From Candidatus Parcubacteria bacterium (GTDB taxonomy: Bacteria; Patescibacteriota; Minisyncoccia; Phycocordibacterales; Zambryskibacteraceae), in NCBI GenBank assembly GCA_019661845.1, contig JAIFWL010000024.1, positions 1-6,183 on the forward strand: 6,183 nucleotides of DNA, in the 5' to 3' direction. Below are positions 1 through 5,339 of this stretch, piece after piece. Position 1 is the stretch's first letter. Each line of letters opens with the position of its first letter. The position numbers and the translations under genes were made by a program. Under the pieces are notes generated by a model. That model made no database searches and was not told the DNA's origin. It saw only the letters and a program-made list of their open reading frames with translations.

Positions 1-194
1 ACAAATCCTCCGAAAGGCAGCCAATTCAAGGTAAAGTCACTTCCCTTCCAAGTAAATAATTTCGCCGCTCGTGGTGGATAGCCCAGGCCAAACTCATCTA
101 CGCGAATGCCGAAGAACTTGGCTACTAGGAAGTGCCCAAGCTCGTGCACAATGATGAGCACACTTAAAATGATTAAGAAAAGTATTATAGACAT
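1..194 (-). CDS. rseP: RseP-like M50 site-2 protease, N-terminal part (cut by window edge)
   Basis: Only the first 64 complete codons are in the window; the gene continues past base 1. The product is a zinc metalloprotease that cuts substrates within the membrane, as RseP does in envelope stress signalling. A hydrophobic first helix (residues 2-16) runs into HELGH at residues 17-21, the HExxH zinc-binding site with its catalytic Glu18. Next come a FGIRVDEFGLGYPPR segment (28-42) and NWLPFGGF (57-64), which matches the conserved P-x-GG-(Y/F) loop of the family. The start is ATG at 194, two bases after the frr stop, so translation is probably coupled; no Shine-Dalgarno is visible. In many bacteria the order is pyrH-frr-uppS-cdsA-dxr-rseP; here frr and rseP are adjacent. 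The family call is firm. The substrate is unknown, and the second zinc ligand and any PDZ domain lie outside the window. Confidence 0.93.
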   Translation of the reverse strand, partial: MSIILFLIILSVLIIVHELGHFLVAKFFGIRVDEFGLGYPPRAAKLFTWKGSDFTLNWLPFGGF

Positions 195-196
195 AT

Positions 197-739
197 CTAA
201 CCGGTCGTAATTTCTGAATTCTTCTTCTCTGCCAAGTCCTCGAGCTTCTTGTTCGCTTCATCCACAAACTTCTGTAACTCATTCTTCAAGCGCTTCTCCT
301 CATCCTCGCCTCCATCTTGCCTTTCTATCGCAGTAAGGACTTTCTGGCGCTCGTTACGAATCTTAATACGTGCTTCTTCCAACTTCTCCTTCGCAAGCTT
401 CTTCAAAATTTCTCGTCTTTCTGAAGTAAGAGATGGGAATGAGAGTCGGAGCCCTGTGGCATCCAAAGTTACGGATAGGCCAAGATTAGACTCACGCACC
501 GCACTATCGATATCTTTACCCACCGCCTTATCCCAAGGCACCACACGCAGAGTTTTAGAATCTTCTACCGAGATGGTGGCAAGCTGAGCGATGGCCATCT
601 TACTGCCATAAGCATTTACCATAACGGTATCAAGGATAGCAGGCATAGCACGGCCAGTATTAAGCCCGGTGTACTCGCGCTTAAGCCACTCAATAGAGTC
701 TTCACTGGCTTTCTTGAAGGGAGAGAAATCGTATGCCAT
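197..739 (-). CDS. frr: Ribosome recycling factor (RRF)
   Basis: A 180-residue protein, close to the 185 of E. coli RRF. With EF-G it splits the post-termination ribosome into subunits in the cytoplasm. Domain I helix 1 contains the TGRAMP segment (28-33), comparable to the conserved R-x-S/G-R-A-x-P of the family. AYGSKMAIAQLATISVED (43-60), VPWDKAVGKDI (67-77) and SNLGL (84-88) form the small beta domain. PSLTSERRE (102-110) and ARIKIRNERQKV (123-134) start the long C-terminal helices. The usual RNxRR near the domain hinge reads R128-N-E-R131-Q, so one of the two adjacent arginines is Gln. The acidic linker QDGGEDEEKR (141-150) matches the turn between helices 2 and 3. The start is ATG at 739, 28 bases behind the holB stop with no Shine-Dalgarno; the spacer holds a 7-bp tandem repeat. 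It is the third gene of the FKBP-holB-frr-rseP run. Confidence 0.97.
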   Translation of the reverse strand: MAYDFSPFKKASEDSIEWLKREYTGLNTGRAMPAILDTVMVNAYGSKMAIAQLATISVEDSKTLRVVPWDKAVGKDIDSAVRESNLGLSVTLDATGLRLSFPSLTSERREILKKLAKEKLEEARIKIRNERQKVLTAIERQDGGEDEEKRLKNELQKFVDEANKKLEDLAEKKNSEITTG

Positions 740-746
740 AGGTAGA

Positions 747-763
747 TTACAGCTTACAGCTTA
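747..763. repeat. 7-bp tandem repeat in the holB-frr gap
   Basis: TTACAGC occurs twice in direct succession (747-753 and 754-760), followed by a partial third copy, TTA (761-763). On the transcribed strand it reads TAA-GCTGTAA-GCTGTAA, just before the frr start at 739. It occupies most of the 28-base spacer and leaves no room for a normal Shine-Dalgarno. It may be only a small slippage product; a role in frr translation is speculative. Confidence 0.6.
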
Positions 764-767
764 TTTC

Positions 768-1352
768 TTATAGGTTCAATGCGAGATGCTCGAGGATGAG
801 CCTAGGAGAGGCCGCTCTATCATCACTAAAGCGACGCATGTTATATACTGGCTTACTTTTAGAAACGAGCAGAAGCTTATCGAGGAAGATGGATAAGTTC
901 TCCTCCTTATCAACAAACTTCTTGATGAAAGCCATCCTATCCTTGATCGAGAGGTTAAGGAACTTCTCTGCATCGTGAGATTCATCTTTACCAGAAACTC
1001 TTAAGGTCATCATGCGAGAGCGAAGTGTCGGCAAGATGAGCTCTTCATCGCGAGTAACTAGGAAGAAGTGGGTATCTTCAATCGGGTCTTCAAATGTTTT
1101 AAGTAAGGCATTCTGCGCTTCAAAAAGAATCTTCTCTGGTGAGATGAAGAAAACTTTCTGCCCAGTAAAGGCCTTCCGGACGGCTTGCTCATTCAACTTC
1201 CGGGCATCATCAATACCAAAGAGCGGAAGACTATAGGAGAAGAAGTCTGGTGAACCCACGAGCTTAACCCCTCTCTCATTCCAAAAGCTATGGAGAAATT
1301 CTTCAGCCTCTTTAGAGCCTCCTACTAGAAGATATGCATGATGGAGATCCAT
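768..1352 (-). CDS. holB: DNA polymerase III delta' subunit-like clamp-loader protein (short form)
   Basis: A 194-residue protein resembling the AAA+ module of delta', the stator subunit of the clamp loader that places the sliding clamp on DNA. The start HHAYLLVGG (4-12) resembles the family's opening HAYLFxG strand, but no Walker A GxxGxGKT follows, as expected for delta', which does not bind ATP. FGIDDARKLNEQAVRKAF (45-62) matches the I-x-x-(I/A)-R-x-L stretch. KVFFISPEKILFEAQNALLKTFEDP (66-90) is the Walker B-like strand plus the highly conserved AQNALLKxLEEP signature. DTHFFLVT (93-100) and PTLRSR (108-113) match the sensor 1 strand and the SRC-type arginine motif. The bacterial zinc-binding cysteines are absent and the C-terminal oligomerisation domain is mostly missing: the family norm is about 300 or more residues. 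Start ATG 1352, 8 bases after the FKBP stop, no Shine-Dalgarno. A DnaX-like or delta-like assignment is less likely given the missing ATP site. Confidence 0.88.
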   Translation of the reverse strand: MDLHHAYLLVGGSKEAEEFLHSFWNERGVKLVGSPDFFSYSLPLFGIDDARKLNEQAVRKAFTGQKVFFISPEKILFEAQNALLKTFEDPIEDTHFFLVTRDEELILPTLRSRMMTLRVSGKDESHDAEKFLNLSIKDRMAFIKKFVDKEENLSIFLDKLLLVSKSKPVYNMRRFSDDRAASPRLILEHLALNL

Positions 1353-1360
1353 CTTGTTGC

Positions 1361-1831
1361 TTATTGTGGCTTCTCAACCTTCAAGAGTTCTACTTCGAAG
1401 ACAAGTGTAGAGTTAGGAGGAATAGGACCTACACCCTGTTCACCGTAAGCGTAGTCTGGAGCAATGGTAACTACACGCTTACCACCCTCACGCATACCCT
1501 GAAGACCTTCATCCCAACCACGAATCACTTGCCCAGCGCCGAGAGTGAAGGAGAATGGCGTACCACTATCGCGAGAGCTGTCAAAGACCTTGCCGTCAGG
1601 AAGAGTACCGACGTAGTGCACTGTAAGCTTGTCTCCTGGCTCTGCAATAGCTCCGCTACCGACTGAAACTTCTTGTGAGGTGAATCCTGATGCTGGCATG
1701 GCTATTCTATTTTGTTCTTGATTAGTACCCTTGTTAAAGAAATTCATTAGAGGTTCCGAGAAGAAGAGGTACCCGAGGAGAGCCAGAGCGGCAAATACGG
1801 CTACTCCCTGTTTTTGACTCATTTTTTTCAT
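1361..1831 (-). CDS. Membrane-anchored FKBP-type peptidyl-prolyl cis-trans isomerase
   Basis: A 156-residue protein: a short Lys-rich N-terminus (1-8), one hydrophobic helix (about 9-24) with no clear signal-peptidase site, a linker (25-52), and one FKBP domain (about 53-154). It is probably tethered to the membrane with the isomerase outside the cytoplasm, where it would help exported proteins fold. By comparison with human FKBP12 the proline-pocket residues are kept: Tyr73, Phe83-Asp84 ([10 protein letters not shown]), Arg87, Phe95, Val102-Ile103, Trp106 (QVIRGWDEG), Tyr129 (PDYAYG) and Phe145. The family-typical ending [12 protein letters not shown] is present. The start is ATG 1831; Met4 (1822) is an alternative that would shorten the N-terminus by three residues. 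No Shine-Dalgarno precedes either. It is the first gene of a four-gene minus-strand run. It may act on surface proteins, but no substrate can be named from the sequence. Confidence 0.95.
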   Translation of the reverse strand: MKKMSQKQGVAVFAALALLGYLFFSEPLMNFFNKGTNQEQNRIAMPASGFTSQEVSVGSGAIAEPGDKLTVHYVGTLPDGKVFDSSRDSGTPFSFTLGAGQVIRGWDEGLQGMREGGKRVVTIAPDYAYGEQGVGPIPPNSTLVFEVELLKVEKPQ

Positions 1832-1841
1832 TTTTTCAATA

Positions 1842-1870
1842 TTCTTAGGGTTACCACACTATGATAAGAT
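1842..1870 (+). promoter_or_regulatory. Possible promoter of the LOG-family gene
   Basis: Two overlapping -10 candidates are seen: TATGAT (1860-1865, 5 of 6 to consensus) and TAAGAT (1865-1870, 4 of 6). For the second, a weak -35 TTCTTA (1842-1847) lies 17 bases upstream; the first has no convincing -35. Start sites would fall near 1872 or 1877, so the message would have almost no leader before the ATG at 1877. Confidence 0.35.
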
Positions 1871-1875
1871 AGTGT
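1856..1875. promoter_or_regulatory. Perfect inverted repeat in the divergent promoter gap (candidate operator)
   Basis: ACACTAT (1856-1862) and ATAGTGT (1869-1875) are perfect 7-bp inverted arms around a 6-base centre (GATAAG). The element covers the proposed minus-strand -10 (TATCAT) and the plus-strand -10 candidates (TATGAT 1860-1865, TAAGAT 1865-1870), and it ends one base before the LOG-family ATG. The 13-base centre-to-centre spacing of the half-sites would suit a dimeric repressor acting on both operons. A chance palindrome in an AT-rich gap remains possible. Confidence 0.45.
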
Positions 1876-1889
1876 CATGGAAGAATCAA
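1860..1889 (-). promoter_or_regulatory. Putative sigma70 promoter of the FKBP-holB-frr-rseP operon
   Basis: Read on the minus strand: -35 TTGATT (1889-1884), an 18-base spacer, and -10 TATCAT (1865-1860, 5 of 6 matches to consensus). Transcription would start near 1853, giving a leader of roughly 20 bases before the FKBP ATG at 1831. The -35 box lies inside the first codons of the opposing LOG-family gene. This is a consensus match only. Confidence 0.55.
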
Positions 1890-2623
1890 CGAATAGCAAC
1901 TTGGAGCGCGAGATGATGGACAAGCTCGCCTCTGAGCGTGTAGCTGAGATTGCTAAGGAGTTCTCTGCAGGATTTAAATTCCTTGAAGACTTTCCTAAGT
2001 CGGTCACTTTCTTCGGCTCAAACCAAGTGAAGGAAACTGACAAATTCTACGAGAGCGCTCGCACTCTCTCCTCTCGCCTGGTTAAAGAACTCGATTACTC
2101 CGTAGTCTCCGGTGGGGGGCCTGGCATCATGGAAGCAGCAGACCGAGGAGCGTTTGAAGCTGGTGGCAACTCACTTGGACTACTCATCAAGCTCCCGCAC
2201 GAGCAACCTATCAATGGTTACATTACTAAGAGTATTAGCTTCTACTACTTCTTCGCTCGCAAGTACTGTCTCGCCTTCGGTGCAGAGGTGTTTATATTCT
2301 ACCCAGGAGGACTTGGAACCTTAGATGAATTCTTCGAGATTCTAACTCTCGCGCAAACGCAGAAGATTGGCAAGATTCCGCTCATTTGTGTTGGTAGCGA
2401 ATACTGGAACAAGATGAAGAGCTTTATACAAGAGGAGATGGTCGCTAGAGGATATGTCCGAAGCTCTGACATGGATCTCTTCACTATCACCGACGACCAC
2501 GACGAGATTATCGATATCATCAAGAAAGCTCCTGTACAAGTGAATGTTCCTCTCTCCGGACTCGAGGTGGAAGTGCCTATGTCTAAAACTGAAACGGCCG
2601 AACCCGGCGCTCCCCTCTTGTAA
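1877..2623 (+). CDS. LOG-family (TIGR00730-type) Rossmann-fold nucleotide-binding protein
   Basis: A 248-residue soluble protein of the family once called lysine decarboxylase-like, now known as LOG phosphoribohydrolases, which release free bases from nucleoside 5'-monophosphates (cytokinin activation in plants). VTFFGSNQV (43-51) is the first Rossmann strand and loop. SGGGPGIMEAADRGAFEAGG (78-97) is the glycine-rich signature with Glu86. SFYYFFARK (121-129) supplies the conserved Arg128. YPGGLGTLDEFFE (142-154) is the second signature, PGGxGTxxE, with the expected catalytic Glu151. Both key motifs are intact, so the protein is probably active; its substrate in this organism is unknown. About 40 N-terminal residues and a Pro/Glu-rich tail (225-248) extend beyond the core. 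The start at 1877 has no ribosome binding site. Met13 at 1913 has GGAG six bases upstream (1903-1906) and is a real alternative start. It is divergent from the FKBP operon, and no terminator is seen before the next gene. Confidence 0.9.
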   Translation: MEESTNSNLEREMMDKLASERVAEIAKEFSAGFKFLEDFPKSVTFFGSNQVKETDKFYESARTLSSRLVKELDYSVVSGGGPGIMEAADRGAFEAGGNSLGLLIKLPHEQPINGYITKSISFYYFFARKYCLAFGAEVFIFYPGGLGTLDEFFEILTLAQTQKIGKIPLICVGSEYWNKMKSFIQEEMVARGYVRSSDMDLFTITDDHDEIIDIIKKAPVQVNVPLSGLEVEVPMSKTETAEPGAPLL

Positions 2624-2645
2624 TTTCATATACTTGTGATATAGT
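2618..2645 (+). promoter_or_regulatory. Sigma70 promoter with extended -10 for the SPFH gene
   Basis: -35 TTGTAA (2618-2623, overlapping the LOG-family stop), a 16-base spacer, and -10 TATAGT (2640-2645, 5 of 6) preceded by TG one base upstream (2637-2638), which makes an extended -10. Transcription would start near 2652, giving a leader of about 47 bases before the ATG at 2699. Confidence 0.6.
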
Positions 2646-2687
2646 TTGGGTAGACGTTAACCGACCTTTCACATATCGGATCACATT

Positions 2688-2695
2688 AGGAGGTG
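2688..2695 (+). promoter_or_regulatory. Full-length Shine-Dalgarno deciding the SPFH start
   Basis: AGGAGGTG is fully complementary to the 16S anti-Shine-Dalgarno core. It lies 5 bases (counted from AGGAGG) before ATG 2699, so that ATG is the start. The in-frame GTG at 2693 overlaps the site itself and cannot be the start. Confidence 0.85.
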
Positions 2696-2698
2696 GTC

Positions 2699-3829
2699 AT
2701 GGACGGCGTGTATTGGATTGCCATGGGAATCATCCTGCTTCTAGCAGAGATTCTCTTGGGGACGAAGTCGACAGTCCAGGTCGCGACTGGATTTATTGGA
2801 GCGGAGTTCCGCTTCAAGAAATTGCGTCGCCGGCTGAAACCTGGCCTCAACTTCTCTCCCCCTGGGTGGAGAAGGATCGAGTATTACTCGACGGCACAAT
2901 TTCAACAAGAGTTCACGACCGAGCCTGAAGACGTCGACCGAGTCAACGATAACCCAGACGAGGGGAAGAGATCTCCCTACCGCATACCACACAAGGGTTT
3001 GCGGGAAGCGGAATACTGGGTGGTTAAGGACTACGACGTGGAGAAACGAGTAGGTAACCCATTCAACGACACTCTTCCATTGAGTGAGATGAAGAAGGTC
3101 CGCTTCAACCAACTCCCCGATGAACTACAAGAGGCACTAGACTTTGATTCCGTCAATGACCCGATCACCACCGAGATACCAGTGGTGGTGAGTTGGAGTC
3201 TGAAGACAGACAGTTTCGACTCGCTTGAGAACTTCATCGCGAATATCAACCCCGCAAGTGGGCGAGACCGCATTCAGGAAGTCCATAAGCGGATGGAGGA
3301 CGAGGTAAGTCAAGTTCTTCAAGCTCAATTAGGAGCCCTCACCGCTGGTCACTCGATCTACATGGCAGCGTCTCTAAGCCCTGTAATCAAGGAGAAAATC
3401 AAGAACCTGGTCGGGGATGTGGCCCCCGGCACTAACGTAGACAAGCCATGGGGAATCCAGATCAACGAAGCTTTCCTCAAACTCATTCATTTGGGGAGCA
3501 CCTTCAACAAGGCTCGATCAGAAGCCAGATCAACACTTGAAAAAGCCCAGGCCCAAGCTGAAGCCACACAGAGAGAGGCGGAGTCCAAGGCAAATGCCAC
3601 TCGCCTACAGGCCGCTGCTGATGAGGAGAAGAAGAAGGCTGATGGCAGAGGTGAGGCAGCTCGTCTCACATCCCTTCTAAATGTGGTGAAGGCTAACCCC
3701 GAAGAAGCTCGTTTCATCCTCGGAATGGAGACAACCCGAGAGGGCTACGCCGCCTACCGAGACAATAAGACGGTGGGCACTTACGCTCCAGGATTGGGAG
3801 CGAACCCTGTACTACCACTGACACAGTAG
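2699..3829 (+). CDS. SPFH/band-7 domain membrane protein with an acidic insertion
   Basis: A 376-residue member of the stomatin/prohibitin/flotillin (SPFH) group, which assembles into membrane-bound rings or scaffolds and often modulates proteases or membrane domains. Residues 4-21 form one N-terminal membrane helix. GFIGAEFRFKKLRRRLKPGLNFSPPGW (31-57) matches the usual first band-7 strands and the PGLxFxxP turn. TTEIPVVVSWSLK (157-169) matches the core strand that reads PVTVDAVVYYRV in typical members. Between them, about 72-155 is an extra acidic, Pro/Asn-rich stretch; most family members need only a short loop there. Residues 185-265 complete the domain. 266-325 is an Ala/Glu/Lys/Arg-rich coiled coil (AEATQREAESKANATR and neighbours), typical of flotillin-like C-termini. 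The Gly/Pro-rich tail ends in PVLPLTQ. No NfeD partner is seen. The gene has its own promoter, a perfect Shine-Dalgarno and a strong terminator, suggesting high, independent expression. Confidence 0.85.
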   Translation: MDGVYWIAMGIILLLAEILLGTKSTVQVATGFIGAEFRFKKLRRRLKPGLNFSPPGWRRIEYYSTAQFQQEFTTEPEDVDRVNDNPDEGKRSPYRIPHKGLREAEYWVVKDYDVEKRVGNPFNDTLPLSEMKKVRFNQLPDELQEALDFDSVNDPITTEIPVVVSWSLKTDSFDSLENFIANINPASGRDRIQEVHKRMEDEVSQVLQAQLGALTAGHSIYMAASLSPVIKEKIKNLVGDVAPGTNVDKPWGIQINEAFLKLIHLGSTFNKARSEARSTLEKAQAQAEATQREAESKANATRLQAAADEEKKKADGRGEAARLTSLLNVVKANPEEARFILGMETTREGYAAYRDNKTVGTYAPGLGANPVLPLTQ

Positions 3830-3833
3830 AAGC

Positions 3834-3873
3834 GAGGCTGGACGATTGATATCGTCCAGCCTCTTGACTTTTT
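3834..3873 (+). terminator. Intrinsic terminator of the SPFH gene
   Basis: A perfect 13-bp stem, GAGGCTGGACGAT (3834-3846) with ATCGTCCAGCCTC (3851-3863), closed by a TGAT loop. A TTGAC step and five T follow (3869-3873). The hairpin begins 5 bases after the SPFH stop. The T-run starts slightly late, but the stem is strong. Confidence 0.88.
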
Positions 3874-3892
3874 ATATAATTAGGAGTATAAT
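3864..3892 (+). promoter_or_regulatory. Near-consensus sigma70 promoter of the four-helix membrane protein gene
   Basis: -35 TTGACT (3864-3869, 5 of 6), an exact 17-base spacer, and -10 TATAAT (3887-3892, 6 of 6). The start would be near 3899, giving a leader of about 49 bases. The -35 begins at the base after the preceding terminator stem and shares the T-run. The -10 is the centre of an odd palindrome, AGTAT-A-ATACT (3885-3895), which could bind a regulator. This is the best promoter in the window. Confidence 0.82.
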
Positions 3893-3935
3893 ACTAATAG
3901 ACTGCAATCATAGACCCGCTACTTCAACCACCCTC

Positions 3936-3942
3936 AAGGAGG
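3936..3942 (+). promoter_or_regulatory. Shine-Dalgarno deciding the start of the four-helix protein
   Basis: AAGGAGG lies 5 bases before ATG 3948. This fixes the start there. The open frame reaches back to a TTG at 3846, but that lies inside the terminator and upstream of the promoter. Confidence 0.85.
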
Positions 3943-3947
3943 ACCGG

Positions 3948-5003
3948 ATGAATTGGATAGTTTGGCTAATAGTTGAGATCGTAATCCTCTTCGCCATCGT
4001 CTGGGGAATTTACTTCCTCTGGATTGATCGGCAGGGGCGAAAGAAAACTGCGACCATCCCCACTACAGCTCTGGTACCAACGTCGGCGACGTCAGTCTCT
4101 ACACAACCAACGGTACCGGCTAACTCTAGGCTGAAAGACTACGCGTCTCGGCTCTGGGCCAAGATGAAGAAGGTGGATTGGCTTCAGCGCTACTCTTCAC
4201 CATCCTGGTTGAAAAAGGGCATCGTTATCATTACCTTGTGCGTTCTTCCGGTCGTTGCCTTCATCGGCTTCGGCTTAGCGAAGTTGCACCAACCACTCTC
4301 CACTACGCCGAGCCCTATCTTCACGCTAGGAGTGATGCTCAAAGTGGGTCTCGCATTCGCTGTTCTCACTCTTCTTGTGGTGGCCATCATGGCTCCTCGA
4401 GCAGAGGGTGAGAAAAAGAGTGAGGGCAAAACACCGAAAAGCACCCAACCCGTAGCGATACCGGCAACGCCAACCACTCCACCTGCTGTGACACAAGTCG
4501 CAGTAACCCCTCGCCCGAACAAGACGAAGAAAAAGTGGCGAGGCAAGGTACTCGCAGTTGGTCTGGTGATTCTCGCGATCATTCTAACAGCTGCTCTGGA
4601 CCCTCTCGGTCGCTACCGCGCGTGGAAAGCCGCACCTCCAGCAACAGCGGCTCAAGCGCCGGCGACACCCATCGTGCCAACAGTCGCAACCAGCTACCCT
4701 TCCGAAATCAAGGTCGGGCGGGAGTGGGTTCTAGCAGAGGTACCAAGCGAGTATCGAATGGCGGCGAATCGTACTAGCAACGTCGCCTTCGAAACCTGCT
4801 TCAAACTGAGTGAGGAGGGGGAATGGAGTAAGCCAATAACTATTCCTCGCGACATCACTCAGGGAATCTACATTCCGAACGGAGCGATGATGCGCTATCG
4901 AGTCATCGACGAGGAGAAGAGTGAGGTCATCCTCAAAATGACCTACACTCCTCTCTCGCAGGTGAATCGGAAAGTGCCACCAGCAAATACAACGGTAATG
5001 TGA
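3948..5003 (+). CDS. Unrecognised four-helix membrane protein with extracytoplasmic C-terminal domain
   Basis: A 351-residue protein of a family I do not recognise. Four hydrophobic helices are visible at about 4-25, 91-113, 124-149 and 200-217. Basic clusters follow helix 1 (DRQGRKK, 27-33), precede helix 2 (63-90), and bracket helices 3 and 4 (RAEGEKKSEGK 151-161; KTKKKWRGK 192-200). The positive-inside rule therefore puts these segments in the cytoplasm and the C-terminus outside. The linkers at 34-60, 162-191 and 228-250 are rich in Pro, Thr, Ala and Val and look disordered. The last 100 residues (about 251-351) resemble a small folded beta-rich domain with a single Cys284 and a Thr/Pro tail. 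It has its own near-consensus promoter, a strong ribosome binding site and a hairpin after the stop, so it seems to be a single-gene unit. Neighbouring an SPFH protein and pilin-like genes suggests an envelope role, but that is inference from position only. Its codons look richer in C-ending forms than those of the flanking genes. Confidence 0.85.
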   Translation: MNWIVWLIVEIVILFAIVWGIYFLWIDRQGRKKTATIPTTALVPTSATSVSTQPTVPANSRLKDYASRLWAKMKKVDWLQRYSSPSWLKKGIVIITLCVLPVVAFIGFGLAKLHQPLSTTPSPIFTLGVMLKVGLAFAVLTLLVVAIMAPRAEGEKKSEGKTPKSTQPVAIPATPTTPPAVTQVAVTPRPNKTKKKWRGKVLAVGLVILAIILTAALDPLGRYRAWKAAPPATAAQAPATPIVPTVATSYPSEIKVGREWVLAEVPSEYRMAANRTSNVAFETCFKLSEEGEWSKPITIPRDITQGIYIPNGAMMRYRVIDEEKSEVILKMTYTPLSQVNRKVPPANTTVM

Positions 5004-5009
5004 ATACCA

Positions 5010-5042
5010 AAGGGCCCCGACGTCTAGGACGTTGGGGCCCTT
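5010..5042. terminator. GC-rich hairpin between convergent genes, probably bidirectional
   Basis: A 15-bp stem with one G-T pair (5010-5024 with 5028-5042) and a 3-base loop. It contains GGGCCCC and GGGGCCC and ends in AA/TT pairs. The T-tracts are short on both strands (TTATCCATTT on plus; CCCTTT on minus). It sits 6 bases past the plus-strand stop at 5003 and 15 bases past the minus-strand stop at 5058, the classic place for one hairpin that ends both transcripts. Confidence 0.78.
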
Positions 5043-5057
5043 ATCCATTTCTGTAAA

Positions 5058-5330
5058 TTACTTTGCGAGTGGCAGATAGGCGGGAGCAGTAAGGCCGAAG
5101 GTCGAGAGCACCAAGTGAATTAATCCGTAAGCCGAGATCATGATAAACATACCGAGGAGCCCATACAAGATCTTCTTCTTACCATCAGCCCTCTTACTAT
5201 CTGCAGCGTCAGAGAGGATGAACTGGAATATTCCCCAGAAAAAGATAAGGAGTGCTACAGCGAATACTAGGACAATGATCGGGTTAAGGATCAGTCTATT
5301 GATCTTGTTCAAGAGCTCTACGATCGTCAT
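5058..5330 (-). CDS. T4SS-pilin-like two-helix protein, paralogue without signal peptide
   Basis: A 90-residue protein with helices at about 17-39 and 53-77 joined by a charged loop, SDAADSKRADGKKK (40-53). LIFFWGIFQFIL (28-39) and the G-x-x-G-M-F-I-M-I-S-A-Y-G-L-I stretch (57-71) align with the two genes upstream, making this the third paralogue. By that alignment its Met1 corresponds to about residue 25 of the 5340-5690 protein, so the leader and cleavage site are missing. It starts 9 bases after that gene's stop, in the same frame and with no Shine-Dalgarno, so translation probably depends on termination-reinitiation or rare readthrough. The family resembles VirB2/TrbC-type small pilins encoded near conjugation-like T4SS genes in Patescibacteria (from memory). 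It is the most diverged of the three: Trp in the second helix is replaced by Tyr. It could be a membrane adaptor and not an exported subunit. Confidence 0.78.
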   Translation of the reverse strand: MTIVELLNKINRLILNPIIVLVFAVALLIFFWGIFQFILSDAADSKRADGKKKILYGLLGMFIMISAYGLIHLVLSTFGLTAPAYLPLAK

Positions 5331-5339
5331 GATCGCGTA

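Noticed and set aside
249..587. Plus-strand open frame of 112 codons opposite frr
   Set aside because: It is antisense to a clear RRF gene, its Ser/Arg-rich composition is typical of a shadow frame, and it has no ribosome site.
1334..1666. Plus-strand open frame of 110 codons opposite the FKBP gene
   Set aside because: The FKBP domain on the other strand is fully conserved; this frame shows no recognisable motif or start signal.
2693..2698. GTG as the start of the SPFH gene
   Set aside because: It overlaps the AGGAGGTG ribosome binding site; ATG 2699 is correctly spaced from it.
2624..2698. Terminator or riboswitch between the LOG-family and SPFH genes
   Set aside because: Only a 4-bp stem (CCGA/TCGG, 2661-2679) was found, with no T-run and no known aptamer pattern.
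3846..3947. 34-residue N-terminal extension of the four-helix protein from TTG 3846
   Set aside because: It runs through the terminator stem and the promoter, upstream of the predicted transcript start. AAGGAGG marks ATG 3948 as the start.
4190..4582. Minus-strand open frame of 130 codons within the four-helix gene
   Set aside because: It is a low-complexity Val/Ala/Thr/Gly shadow of Pro/Thr-rich codons and lacks its own signals, while the plus-strand gene has complete ones.
5001..5003. TGA read as glycine (Gracilibacteria-type code)
   Set aside because: Readthrough would run into the terminator hairpin, and none of the recognised genes has an internal TGA needing recoding.
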